64,000 nucleotides of DNA from Dreissena polymorpha (lineage: Eukaryota > Mollusca > Bivalvia > Myida > Dreissenidae), in contig NC_068362.1 of NCBI RefSeq assembly GCF_020536995.1, positions 100,825,187-100,889,186 on the forward strand, given 5' to 3'. Below the pieces are notes generated by a model. It was not told where the DNA came from, ran no database searches, and saw only the letters and a list, made by a program, of their open reading frames with translations. Every line of letters starts with the position of its first letter. Positions within the stretch are counted from its first letter, which is position 1. Positions 23,141-34,980 of the stretch are shown one piece after another. A program made the translations under genes and the position numbers.

Positions 23141-24195
23141 TATACGCCCGTATAAAATACGGGACGTATTATGTGAAACCCCTTGGCGGCGGGCGGGCGG
23201 CGGGCGGAAGGCATCACTTTGTCCGGACTCTAATTCAAATTGTATTCATCCGATCTTCACCAAACTTGGTCAGCAGTTGCATCTAGTTGATATCTAGGCC
23301 AAGTTCGAATATGGGTCATGCCAGGTCAAAAACTAGGTCATAGGGTCAATAAGTGCATTTTCAAAGGGGCCACTTTGTCCGGACTCTATTTCAAATTGTA
23401 TTCATCCGATCTTCACCAAACTTGGTCAGCAGTTGCATCTAGTTGATATCTAGGCCAAGTTCGAATATGGGTCATGCCGGGTCAAAAACTAGGTCATAGG
23501 GTCAATAAGTGCATTTTCAAAGGGGCCACTTTGTCCGGACTCTATTTCAAATTGTATTCATCCGATCTTCACCAAACTTGGTCAGCAGTTGCATCTAGTT
23601 GATATATAGGCCAAGTTCGAATATGGGTCATGCCGGGTCAAAAACTAGGTCATAGGGTCAATTAGTGCATTTTCAACGGCGCCACTTTGTCCGGACTCTA
23701 ATTCAAATTGTATTCATCCGATCTTCACCAAATTTGGTCAGAAGTTGTGTCTAGATGATATGTAGGTCAAGTTCAAATATGGGTCATGCCGGGTCAAAAA
23801 CTAGGTCACGAGGTTACTTAGTGCATTTCAAGCATTTAGCATGGTGTCCGCTCTCTAATTGAAGTAGTTTTCATCTGATCTTCACCTAATTTGGTCAGAA
23901 GTTGTGTCTAGATGATATGTAGGTCAAGTTCGAACATGGGTCATGCCGGGTCAAAAACGAGGTCACATAGTGCATTTCAAGCATTAAGCATGTTGTCCGC
24001 TCTTTAATTGAAGTAGTTTTCATCTGATCTTCACCAAATTTAGTCAGATGTTACATCTAAGTGATATCTAGGTCAAGTTCAAATATGGGTCATGCCGGGT
24101 CAATAACTAGGTCTTGAGGACACTTTCAAGCATTGAGCATGGTGTCCAAAACCTTCGAACGGGCGTACCTTGTGACAGTTTGGCACTCTTGTTAC
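23141..24195. repeat. Dispersed element with 156-bp tandem array
   Basis: It opens with 'tatacgcccgtataaaatac' and a GGCGG-rich stretch and closes with 'gaacgggcgtaccttgtgac', so its ends are roughly inverse (CGCCCGT/ACGGGCG). Inside, a unit starting CACTTTGTCCGGACTC begins at 23215, 23371, 23527 and 23683, exactly 156 bp apart, and about two more diverged units follow. Each unit carries 'ggtcatgccgggtcaaaaac'. The first four units are nearly identical, which implies recent expansion. Repeats of this type are known from bivalve genomes; it encodes nothing. Confidence 0.8.
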
Positions 24196-24199
24196 TGTT

Positions 24200-26565
24200 T
24201 CTTCTTATTTGCAATAACTACTTGTGGACTAGTCATTTAAATTAGTTTAGTTATATATTTTGAAATGTCATTGTCATTATTGGAAGTTATAACTTATTAA
24301 AATGTTAAAAATTCCAGTGTTTGTTTAATTCAGATTGTCATTAATACTGTAAAGAATACATGTTATGTACTGTACAGAAATTATACATAAAGCTAGGGCC
24401 CGGTCCCTTCGACCCCGACTTTATTTTCAGGATTTCAAATTTGGGACAATCGACACCCCGGAGAGTTGATGTAACCTAAGGAATTTATTTTTTCTTAACA
24501 ATTCACATTAATATCCTCTTTTTTAACTGGGGAAATACATGTAAAATATGTGCCAAAAATCGCTCGAAAGCCACGATTTGGCACCTTTATTTAAAAAAAA
24601 ACTTGGCCTCCTCAAATAATTCAAAAGACTGCTACAAAGAATTCTAATGAAAACCCTGATGTATGTCAGATATATGAAGTTTTTATACTCAATGTCATGT
24701 TTCAGCGATTGTGTTGTTTTAAAAACATAAAGTTGATTTTGAAAGTGATATTTGATGTTAAGCTCACCTGACACACAGTGACAAGATGAACGTTTGTGGC
24801 CGTGATTTTGTGACCATTAAACATTTCACCCTTAATACTCGAGTTCTTTCAAATTCGCTGATCAAACTTGCCAGAAGTTGTATCTCAATTAAATTTAGGT
24901 CAAGATTGAGAGTCATGTTGGGTCAGACACTAGGTCACTAGTTGATAGTATAGGAAAACATTGCTCTAGAGGTCAGGTTTTTTCCTCATCAAACTTGTTC
25001 AGAATGTTCACCTAAATGATATCTTGGTCAAATTTAAACATGGTTCACTTGACTTATTAAAATAGGTCAAATTAAAGAAAAACAACGTTCGCACTCTAGT
25101 TACTGTTTCCTTCAGTTTGTTAGTGCAAACAACATACATGACGAAGTACCCAGCCTTACTGAGGTACACCAGCAGAATGTTATTCATAGGTATACCCTAC
25201 ACCAACCTTTCAATCCAGATTCTTATTTACTGTGAGTTCAATGTATAACATACAGAGGTAATGGAAAACACTACTCTGGTACCTTCGAAGTAGGTGTGTT
25301 ATCCAATGAAGTACCTTGAGACGGTATATCAACACAAACACTGAATTCAATAACCAATGACTGCCTATCAAAATCGAAGGTGAACACGAAGCCAAAATGC
25401 GCCTTGCACTTAATATAGCCAAAGAAGAAAAAAAATAAACTAACATGGAGAACTTATATAATTAAAAAAAAAACATGATAGGTCAATGTCTAGATCACTA
25501 GGTCAAATAAAGAGAAATTTGTAAACTCTTTATCAAAATAGCTAGATGTATACATCTTGATGATTCAATTGTAAAATTGTACATGTTGTGCAAGGTCAAA
25601 CACTAGGTAATCAGGTCTAAAAGTAACACTCTAGTCACATTTTTGCTGTTAGTAATAGTAATGAGTGTTGGTCAAAATATGTGACCTCTGAAGTGTTAAC
25701 AGTATAATAGTTGATATTAAACAAGTGCATCACAATTATGGACAGCAGACACATGGCGATCACAAAAGCTCACAAACCAAAAATGACCCTATTCAAACTT
25801 TACCTATATAACAGAGGCATATTTAGTGATCAATATCGTTCAAAACTTGACCTGTAGAGCATTGGCATGTTTTTTTGCTCACATGTCTCATAGAGACAAT
25901 CACTATACCAGTCATATCGGCATCCAACATTCCTTGGTAAACAGGTCCTAGTTGTGAGGACATCTTTGCAAAACCAGGTCACAATATGTATGAAGATGGT
26001 ATAAAGGTGGAGTTTGTGTATCCTAGTTGTTTGCTTCTTATTTGGTTTTGACTATTTTCGAATAAGTTATAGCCCTTTTTATATATAGTATAGAGAAAAT
26101 ATTTTGTTATGGTTACTCTTTGAAAACTACCTGAGGATTAACATTTAAACACTACAAGGTTGTCTAATGGTACACTAGCTGTGTCCCATGAATTTAATTT
26201 ATTTCGGAAAACTTTTAGGGTGTTATGGATATTTGACTCTTTTCCTTTTTACATACTCTGGTACAGGACTTGATGAACTGTCAGTTCTTGCTTGTTATTC
26301 CTTAAATATCTACAAAATATGGTTGTTAAAAGATGATGTTTGTTTTTGGCATCATCAATAAGGTCTTGCACACATAACTTTCACACAGGCACCAACATCT
26401 GAGTGACTGCAATAAATATCAATACCCTTCAAATAGGTCAACATGCATTTTCATGAACAATATGTCGTGCATTTTAACAGGAATGACTTTATTTTCGATT
26501 GAAGGAGAAGCACATGATACAGGAATAAAAATAAACACAATTCATTCAAGAGCAACAGTTTATTT
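24200..26565. other. Gene-poor stretch with GGTCA-type repeat remnants
   Basis: Diverged pieces of the 'ctaggtcactaggtcaaa' type occur at about 24780-25080 and 25470-25700, along with a GC-rich phrase 'agggcccggtcccttcgacc' at 24398. The missing 3' exons of the HECT gene would be expected here on the minus strand; I looked for a HECT C-lobe and did not find one. The frames at 24523-24774 and 25210-25446 look random. Confidence 0.4.
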
Positions 26566-26569
26566 TGAT

Positions 26570-26672
26570 AACAATCTCAAAAACTAATAGACACAATGTC
26601 AAGTCTAAAACTAATAGACACAATGTCAAGTCTAAAACTAATAGACACAATCTCAATTCTCAAACTAATAGA
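26570..26672. repeat. 26-bp minisatellite, about four units
   Basis: The unit 'aaactaatagacacaatgtc' plus 'aagtct' is repeated, with the last unit diverged. It is a simple tandem array; the short reading frames that cross it on both strands are by-products of it. Confidence 0.75.
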
Positions 26673-26716
26673 AAAAAAATATACATTAGGTAAGTTACAG
26701 ATCCTGTACCATTCTG

Positions 26717-26972
26717 GGCCCGTATTCACCAACCCATTCTTAGACTTAAGAATATACTTTGAACCAAGAAAATTATGCCCATGGTTTGAAAACATACAGG
26801 CAACCAGTGATGGTTATGTCCGTAAAGGAAATTTCTTCATTACGAATGAATTAGATAGAGACAGTTAATGTCAAGTTTGACTTAATATTAAAGCAATTTT
26901 TTAATAATCCTATTTAAAGAATATTCTTTATTCTTAGACTTAAGTCTAAGAATTGGTTGATGAATACGGGCC
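26717..26972. mobile_element. 256-bp MITE with GGCCCGTATTCA ends
   Basis: The left end reads GGCCCGTATTCACCAA and goes on to 'cttagacttaag'; the right end is the inverse ('cttagacttaagtctaag', then 'ttggttgatgaatacgggcc'). CTG flanks both sides, a possible 3-bp target duplication. Elements starting GGGCCCGTATTCA are common in marine animal genomes. The short length and lack of a frame make it a MITE; PIF/Harbinger is possible from the 3-bp duplication but not proven. Confidence 0.75.
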
Positions 26973-27245
26973 CTGGTTTAATATTTATGTTCGCAAGAAC
27001 TTTTTTTGAAAGTCGGCACATGTGCATAACTTTTTAAAGCTTGTTTACTAATACAATATTGCTAAAGTAATACGGAAAAACTATATTTGGAAACATGTTG
27101 ATAAATTGCATGCCAGTCATCTGGCATCCCCCTGTGCCAGAAGGGGTTTCCTGGCATGAATGAAAGCAGGCAGCAGAAATCTCAGTCAGATATGCAAGAA
27201 TCATAGGTCTTATTTTATGTCATTAACACATATTATAATATATAC

Positions 27246-30200
27246 CTCTTCAAGTGTTTTCACCAAGTCTGGATTGAGGTCATTTGGATTGACACCATTT
27301 GTGATGTTGAGTATCTTGTTGACCACACAGTCGGCAAACACTGGCAGACCTGGACCATCTTGAAGAATGGAGAGAGCCACAAGCTGACCAAGGTAGAAGA
27401 AGGTGTTCTTCTCACGCTCCACAAAGTTCTTTCTTAATGTGAGGCGCCCGGGAGAACCTGAAACACCAAATACAAATAAGGAATTTGAATACACATAAGG
27501 GAATAATGTTCTGTGGTTACCCATTATAGTTCTCTATCTTATTAGTTCTGAAAGTGTCTCCTTTGAAAGCACAAAATGCATCCTAGAAATATAATAGCAG
27601 ACCCGGTTTAATTCGGTCTGTTCTGGTAATGGAGAATGCATCACCACTCACGCCCATTAGCACCGGCTTAAGAGGTATTCTACTATAACAATAATGTTTA
27701 CATTCTATAATCCCAAATGACCAGAAAATACAACTAAATCAACAGGCCAATTATAATTGATAGATGTACAATACTAGAGGTCATTTCATAATTCATGTGA
27801 CACATACTTGAATTTTTCAAGTGAATTTGAGTTCAGTATTTCTTGCATTACACTTTTATGGATTTTTAACTTTTAACTTTCAATGACAGCTTGATATTTT
27901 AAACCTTATTTAGATGCCAACAAAAAAGCTGGTCTCTAAGAATATGCAAAGAATACTATAATAAAAAATATGGCTATCAAGTTGTTCACTTGGCAGACAT
28001 TGTATGGTTCCAATGCTAGATGATAAGCTTTACCTGATGTAAGCGCTGAATGGCTGAACTGGTATGCAAGGAGGGAGAAGAACTCGCGACGGAGACCACC
28101 GAGATCAACACCGGCCTCACCAATGAACTTGATCTGCAGTTTGCTGCTGAGGTCACTCTGTGAGTACCGTAAGGTGCCTAGGGCGTCTTTCATGACGTGG
28201 TTACGTCTCACCTCCAGGAGCAAAGGATCTGTAATGGGACCAGTGATGCACATGCTCGCTTGTTGTTTGAGCTGCTCTCTGGCAGTATCTGTTATACGGC
28301 TTGGTCTGCAGAAACATATTTTTTATTTTAAAAAATATACAAAATCTCATAAAAATATCTTTATTCAAAATCTCAAATAAAATTACATTTTGATAGAAAT
28401 AGAAATTTCTATTTTGACAAGGATCTGGTAAATTTCAATACAAAAAATCAGATATTTTCTAATTTCAGTGTGGTCATCCTAGCAAATTTTACAAAGGTTC
28501 TTCTGCATCAAAAATATCTAGGTTACCGGTATGCAGTGTGTAAGGCACATTGCTTATTGATTTTTGAGTTTAAATCCTGGCTTGGTCTGTCCATTTGCTT
28601 GGTAGCTCATACATGTATATAATTAATCTGCTTTCTTTTGAAATTGATAGCCTAGTGTTTATTCTACAACAAGGATATGAAAAAAAAAGCGAAAGAAGCC
28701 TCATTGCAAGATAATGAATTTAAAAAACAATGTCTTTAATCAAAACACTTCATTCAAAAATAAAGATTATTTAAGATATCATGCATAACATTTCATGCAC
28801 ATCAAAAATCTTATGCTCTTACGGAATGGGTTGTGCTGTTTGAACCGCAGGGATGTACTCATTCAGAACGGCTGATGACTGGTTGGTTGTCTGGTCAGCA
28901 GGCTGGTCAATGTCTCTGTAAGGGCAAAGTCAATTTTTTAATACTAATAACAGTACAAAATGGAAGCTTGAGATGCCAATTCTGGATATATTAGCAAAGA
29001 GTAAGATCACATGCCATCTGACCAGGCACTTCAACTGTTGGATATCAAACAATATTACCTAATGACCATTCTGTAGCTAACAGTAACTGTTAAGTGCACT
29101 GTCAGGAGGCTGGTAACTGCTTAGCCATCAACAGTATTTATGTTACAGTGTGGATATACCACATGACTTTTGCTTCTTGTTTTGCTTCAAGTCTAAGACA
29201 AAACAAGAGATGTTTTTGTCAGAAACACAAAGCCCCCTACTGCGCCGCTTTGAAATAATATTTCTATTTAGCATTTGGCAGGTATAGAAATTATCTCCCT
29301 TTAAAGCTTAATACTTCCCTTGGATTGTGTTTTTTTACCTTTGAGCTTGAAGGATGACCTTGACCTTTCACCACTTAAAATGTGCAGCTCCATGAGATAC
29401 ACATGCATTCCAAATATCAAGTTGCTATCTTCAATATTGCAAAAGTTATGACCAATGTTAAAGTTTTTGGATGGACGGACAGACAAGACGGACTTACAGA
29501 CAGTTCAACTGCTATATGCCACCCTACCAGGGGCATAAAAAAGTTCACTTCAAGATTAGAAATATTTTACTTGTTCATAAATTTCTATGGAGCATACATT
29601 CTTTAAGTGAAATGGTAGCTTAAGACAAAGAGGATCTTCATAAACAAATGAGCCATTTTTCCACACACTTTAGTACAGATCACTCACCTGGCTATGTCAA
29701 GGAAAGTCTGTTGACGTCGAAAGAGAACTGTGGGTGTCCCAGCTGGCTCATATAGGGAATCACTCTGTAATAGAAATATGTTATTTAAGAAATTGTACAA
29801 ACAACTTAGGGTCTTTTGGCCTTATAGTGATGGATGAGTCTGCCCCAAACTTAAAAGGGGCCCAATCCAAAACACTGAGGTCTGCTATATGTTTGGGGCT
29901 GACTGGGAGGTCACTAAAAGGCCATAAGATCTTAAGTGGTGTATCCTATTTCTTATATTATACCCCATATTATTTTTGTGCAACTTGATTGTTCATTAAC
30001 AGATTTTGTATGGGGATGTCAATTTTTGTTAACATGTGTGCCATCAACAATACACTATTCTTAAACAGTGCTTGGTACTATGCTGATTTATAGCCCCCTG
30101 TTATTCATATGATGTGCAAAGAAGGAACATATTTATTTTGTGTAAGGCATATTTGTGTTGTTGTTATACACTATCATGTCTATTTTACACCAAATGCAAG

Positions 30201-32810
30201 ATATTATCAAAGCAGCATTCCACAGATGATGAAGGCCTTAAATCGCTCACCTAAAACAACTATCCAACAGGATAAAAAAGGAAGATGTGAGCAAAATGCA
30301 AACAGACTGTTATGATCAAACCACTTATATGATTGGACCTAGTGGCCTAGTTTTTTATCAGAAATGACCCATTTACAAAATCGGCCTAGAACTTATTGAT
30401 TAACGACTAATATTCATGAAGACCAGCAAGTAAATGTGACCTCTAGTGTAATTATTATTATTATTACACCAGATTTTAGCTTGGCATACATGATATGGAT
30501 CAGTTTGTACTTAAAACCAACCTGAATTTCTGGAATGTCAATCTGGAAATCGTTGTCAATCTCAACAGCTGGCGTAGTCCTGATGGCTGGCGTTGACAGG
30601 ATGGCTGGCGTAGTCATGACGGCTGGCGTTGACGGGAGAGCTGGCATAGTCCTGACAGCTGGCGTAGTCCTGACGGCTGGCGTAGTCCTGACGGCTGGCG
30701 ATGACGGGATGGCTGGCGTAGTCCTGACGGCTGGCGTTGACAGGATGGCTGGCGTAGTCCTGACGGCTGGCGTTGACAGGATGGCTGGCGTAGTCGTAAC
30801 GGCTGGCGTTGACGGGAGAGCTGGCATAGTCCTGACAGCTGGCGTAGTCCTGACGGCTGGCGACGACGGGATGGCTGGCGTAGTCCTGACGGCTGGCGAT
30901 GACGGGATGGCTGCCGTAGTGGTGACCGCTGACGTTGACGGGATGGCTGGCGTAAGTGTGACAGCTGGCGTTGATGGGATGGCTAACATAGTGGTGACGG
31001 CTGGCGTTGATGAGATGGCTGGCGTAGAAGTAATGGTAGGCATTGACGGGATGGCTTGTGTAGTCAGGATGGCTGGCGTTGATGGGATGGCTGGCATGGT
31101 CCTGACGGCTGGCATTGAGGCGGCTGGTGTAGGAGCAGTTATCTGGGGACCAATGTGGTAGTCTGGTAGGACCCAGAGTCTAACAAAGCCGCATGATTTG
31201 GTATCATCTTTAAGCTGTTGAAGAGACTTTTCCCTCTGAATCAACTCCAACTTGCATCTTGCCTGACCCACCGTCAACTCAAAAGGTATAGTGTGGAGAA
31301 TAGGATACAACTCAATTATCTTGTTTCTCAGGTCAGACTGTGTCCCACTAGTCGGAAGAGTGAAGGTGGTGTCTGGTCGCCTACCCAGACCTTTGGACAT
31401 CAACTCTGTGTGATTCACTGCTGCTGTTGATGTGTAGAGCGGGTGGTCAAGCGCACAAGCTTTGAATCTCAAAATGGTGGATCTACGTCTGTCACCTGTG
31501 GGTTGTCGGCGGATCGGGGCCCTCCTTGGACGTGCGGGTGTCACAGATCTGTGAGGTCTCCCTAAGGTGGGAAGCGCAGCTATCAGCTCTTGCCCATGCT
31601 GAGCCAAGACCTGATGGCTCCAGTCAGACACCTGACTCATGGTGGTACTCAGGTGTCTTCTAAACCGATCGGCTGAAATATATTATGAGAAATTATTGAC
31701 ACAATTCCTTCGTTGAACTATTAAATGAACAAGCAAGTACTGAAAGTACCTGAGATTTTTTTTGTATATTCTATATTGTCATACATAGAAAAAGCCATGA
31801 CTCCTTAAACAGGACCCACCATAGATCCTACAAGCCTTCATCTGCTCAAAGATGTTTGCTACTTATAAGTTTTTTTTCTCAATATTATTTAACCTAGTGA
31901 TCTTTGGTGGTTTTGAATCAATATTACCCACAAGTAAAACTTCAAGATACAGTCCCACCCCTCTTTAGCAGCCAGTCAAGGGAAACGGCCAAATTGGCTG
32001 CTTAAGCGGGGTGGCCTCTTAAGAGGGGGTTGGGTCATAGGGAGTCTGGAGTTGATGAGTGCATGGTTAACTGTTCAATTTTTGTATAAACAAAGTGGTA
32101 AATATGTGTACATGTATTACAAAATGTATAGACTTAAAATAATTTTATTTCTTCATTTCTAATATCAGCCATAAAACAACATTTTCATTCATTATTATTT
32201 AAACAATAACGACATTTAGAGCAATACCGGTAATTATTGACCATATCGGCAAGCTGTTACATTCTCCGCGGCCGGAGAAAAGGGGTGACCAGTAATGAGG
32301 GGTGCATTATATAGTGTTTATCAACGGTCGCGGCACAGACCGGCCGCCTACACGGGGTGACCGCGGATGAGAGGTGACCGGGAGTAGGGGTTGGACTGTA
32401 TATACATTTTGATGTACATGGTTAACAATGTTTTTCTGTGATTTGACCTAGTGACCCAGTTTTTTATATTACATGGCCCATTTTCCAACTTAACTAATGC
32501 CTCAGTCACACATTCACTGAGTTGATACTGAATTAGCTACGGATACGATCCGGCATCATTCATGGCAATCTGTATTGGTCTGTAGTTTACCAGTTGAAAT
32601 TGGCCTACTGGTTTTTGAGAAGATTTTCTTAGAAGTGTAATAGACAGACACACAAGTCAATCACTATATGCCACCGCATAGCAGATGCTGCTGTGGCATA
32701 AAAAGCCAGGTTAGTTAATAATCTATATTCGTACTCAACTCTACAGAATTAATTTATTTGGTTTACTTACCGGCTGCTGTATCTGTAACAGTCTGTGTAG
32801 TCTCTGACAT
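27246..32810 (-). CDS. G2E3-like HECT E3 ubiquitin ligase, C-lobe not found
   Basis: Exons 32771-32810, 30522-31672, 29688-29764, 28823-28915, 28034-28305 and 27246-27457 have GT-AG borders and phases that give 615 codons without a stop, from Met at 32810. Family: HECT ligases take ubiquitin from an E2 onto a C-lobe cysteine and pass it to a substrate. Seen: a basic N-terminal part; a ubiquitin-like or adaptor stretch around TTFTLPTSGTQSDLRNKIIE; a low-complexity Thr/Pro/Ala repeat; then the HECT N-lobe with LQIKFIGEAGVDLGGLRREF and FFYLGQLVALSILQDGPG, as in G2/M-specific E3 ligase-like proteins. The last visible exon ends GAG|GTATAT, a donor, yet I found no C-lobe exon with its cysteine between it and 22.4 kb. 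Either the exon is unrecognised, lies elsewhere, or the gene is truncated and would then lack ligase activity. Confidence 0.85.
29202..29541. repeat. Dispersed repeat in HECT gene intron
   Basis: It starts 'acaagagatgtttttgtcag', contains 'gcagctccatgagatacaca' and 'aaggatgaccttgacctttc', and ends 'ggacggacagac...aggggcataaaaa'. The middle matches (in either orientation) the repeats at 1.1 kb and 33.9 kb. The tail is also seen at 44415-44561. Confidence 0.65.
29800..30520. other. HECT gene intron, no further feature
   Basis: The intron between exons 29688-29764 and 30522-31672 holds AT-rich sequence and a short (TTA)n run near 30450. I see no gene or clear element; the frames here look random. 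Confidence 0.35.
30560..31125 (-). repeat. In-frame coding minisatellite in the HECT gene
   Basis: A unit built from 'gtcctgacggctggcgt' and 'tgacgggatggctggcgt' halves, 18 bp each and thus 36 bp as a pair, is repeated along about 560 bp. On the minus strand each half encodes six residues of the pattern (R/S)TTPAV or PSTPAI. The reading frame stays open throughout, which fits selection for a flexible linker or simple multiples-of-three expansion. It separates the N-terminal domain from the HECT domain. Confidence 0.85.
31950..32398. mobile_element. Mariner/pogo-like MITE with TA duplication
   Basis: The ends are CAGTCCCACCCCT and AGGGGTTGGACTG (inverse CAGTCCAACCCCT), each flanked by TA. CAGTC-starting ends with a TA duplication fit Tc1/mariner/pogo MITEs. 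The interior has GC-rich 'ggggtgacc' and 'accgcgg' words in a GC content unlike the neighbourhood. It lies in the first intron of the HECT gene. Confidence 0.7.
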
Positions 32811-32919
32811 GATCTGTCAAATATAATGTTTCAATATTATATCTTCCAAATTTGAAAAATCACTATTTTCGAAAACAATTAGAAAACTATGACATATTAT
32901 CGTAAGAAGTACTGACTGA

Positions 32920-33010
32920 GTAACAAACAGTTTGGATCCTGACCAGGCTACCCTTTCCATCGCAGGCTGATCTGGATCCAAACTGGTCGCAATCGCCTTA
33001 AGGACCATTT
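32920..33010. repeat. GGATCC hairpin repeat just upstream of HECT start
   Basis: An inverted pair 'cagtttggatcctgaccagg' and 'tgatctggatccaaactgg' encloses about 20 bases. The word pair 'gatccaaactggtcgcaa' is a dispersed bivalve repeat; a diverged relative lies at about 53870-54050. It lies about 110 bp upstream of the HECT gene's first Met and so may overlap its promoter or 5' UTR. Confidence 0.5.
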
Positions 33011-33029
33011 TCCTGTGATGCGGCTCTTA

Positions 33030-33880
33030 TAACAATTCTATTATTGCATTGCATTTTTACTCATAAATATTATTCTATTTAAAAGTTCATACTTCTGCGA
33101 AAATATTTTAATCAAAATAAGGCATACACAAAGTGCACTATTCTCGATTTTGCCATTTTGTCAAAATTCCTGTTTTTCAATGTTGCAGTCCGTAAATTGC
33201 CTTATGGGAAACATGAAAATCATGATTTTATTTTATTTTTGGTGTCTGTTTAGTTGATGAACAATAGTAAAATTAATTGAAACAGATGTTTGTGTAAATT
33301 AGCTTTATTTTCAGATATAAATCATATCTTTTTTTGCCAACCGTTATGTAAATATACGCGCGGAACCTCGGGACGGTGAATCCGGCATTTAATGTACGCT
33401 TTATGGAATGGCATAAAGGTGAATTATCTCTAATGAATTTCTTTAAGAAATCATAAAACCATGACTATTAAATAAAAAAACATTTTTTAAGGGATAAGTT
33501 TGCATCATGAACATTTGCTCAAATATCAACAAAATATTAATAGAAATGAAGTAATTTAATTTTCTTAACCATTTAAAGAAATTATATTATAACGATAAAA
33601 CAGAGGGGTTTTCAACCGCTGTCTTTTCACACCACAGTCACAGCAGTTGTGAAATCTAGCTGCAGTCACTTATATAGTAGATTAACAAAATATACATTTA
33701 TGAGCTACCTAGCATATTATATCTTTAAATAAATTAACATCAATTAGAATGTTTACAGTAAACTTTTAATAACTGTATCAGAAATATAATTTGATAAAGT
33801 TTAAAACATGGACGGTAACTTAAAGCGTATTTAGCACCAATTTTGGCAAATGGACCCACTATATCCTGTAATCATTAAAT
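33030..33880. other. Upstream region of HECT gene, no clear feature
   Basis: A short CG-richer patch at 33352-33380 ('acgcgcggaacctcgggacg') stands out in AT-rich sequence and could be promoter-proximal. I see no gene. Confidence 0.3.
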
Positions 33881-33882
33881 GT

Positions 33883-34313
33883 AAACAGGATGTGTTTGTG
33901 AAACACTATGTCCCCTATTGAGCGATCTGACTCATATATTTGACCTTTGACCTTGAAAGATGGCCTTGACATTGACCTTACACCACTCAAAATGTGCAGC
34001 TCAATGAGATACACATGCATGCCAAATATCGAGTTGCTATGTTGAATATTGCAGAAGAAATGGCCAAAATGAGCAATTTTGACCCATATAATTGACCTTT
34101 GACCTTGAAGGATGACCATGACCTTGACCTTTCAGCACTCAAAATGTTCAGCTCCATGAGATACACATGCTTGCCAAATATCAAGTTGCTATGTTGAAAA
34201 TTGCAAAAGTTATGGCCAATGTTTAAGTTTGTGCAAACCAACAAACAAACCAACAAACAAACGGACAGGGCAAAAACAATATGTCCCCCAGTATAGACTG
34301 GGGGACATAAAAA
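33883..34313. repeat. AGGTCA-rich dispersed repeat, two internal units
   Basis: A unit of about 175 bp containing 'gacctttgaccttga', 'actcaaaatgt' and 'gatacacatgc' is present twice. It ends 'atgtcccccagtatagactg' and 'ggggacataaaaa', an inverted GTCCCCC/GGGGGAC pair at its end. It is of the same family as 1.1 kb (inverse orientation). Confidence 0.65.
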
Positions 34314-34713
34314 GTATGACAGACCAATCCTGTCAGTGTTGAATATATGTGAATCTAGCCTGAACGAATTTATTTAACTCATTTAAAGGAAACCATCAGC
34401 ACATATATGACTGGAAAATATATGAAATGTATTATTATTACTAAAAAATTCTTTTACAATTTATAATAAATATGTATTATATGAATACATTATGTAATTT
34501 ATAGCTAAGATCACTATAATTTGTCTGATATCAATTCTGTTAAACATGAAAGAAAATTTTCATATTAAATTAAAAGTTTCATGCCCTCATGCATAAAAAG
34601 TTGTGCAAATGGTAATGCAGAAATTGAAACAAAAATTTTCCCTTTCCCTTGCACACATTATAATTTAATACTTCATCCAATTAGATCCATGGAAATAGAG
34701 TGGGCGGGTAATT

Positions 34714-34980
34714 TTGACCAATAGAACGACTTTTCATAATATATTCACAACTGAATGGATTGCTTTGACAATATACAAGACCGTATTGAAGCTGTCATCA
34801 CCCAAGAAGGACCTTTGCATGTGTGAAAGTTGCAGTACACGTGAATGTGTTGACACAAAAACACAAACTCATGTTATCAAAACATTTCTTGACATAGAAG
34901 CACCCCTTTTTGCTAAGAACCTGGCACATTTCAAAGTTGCTAATACATGGTCAGGTCTAAGTGAAATCTTTGAACAGTAA
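34714..34980 (+). CDS. Unrecognised open frame, 88 residues
   Basis: The frame starts with Met and contains a Cys-rich part (CMCESCSTRECVDTKTQTHV) and a C-terminal part with ANTWSGLSEIFEQ. It is a little less repetitive than the surrounding sequence, but I recognise no family and see no splice neighbours or promoter. It could be a chance frame or an isolated exon. Confidence 0.2.
   Translation: MTNRTTFHNIFTTEWIALTIYKTVLKLSSPKKDLCMCESCSTRECVDTKTQTHVIKTFLDIEAPLFAKNLAHFKVANTWSGLSEIFEQ

Noticed and set aside
23141-24195. Possible coding repeat (many GGTCA words in frame)
   Set aside because: 156 is a multiple of three, but no frame stays open across units on either strand.
30535-31161. 208-residue plus-strand frame rich in TAGV and GMAG
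   Set aside because: It is the antisense of the HECT gene's coding minisatellite; the minus-strand frame continues into recognised domains with correct splice phases.
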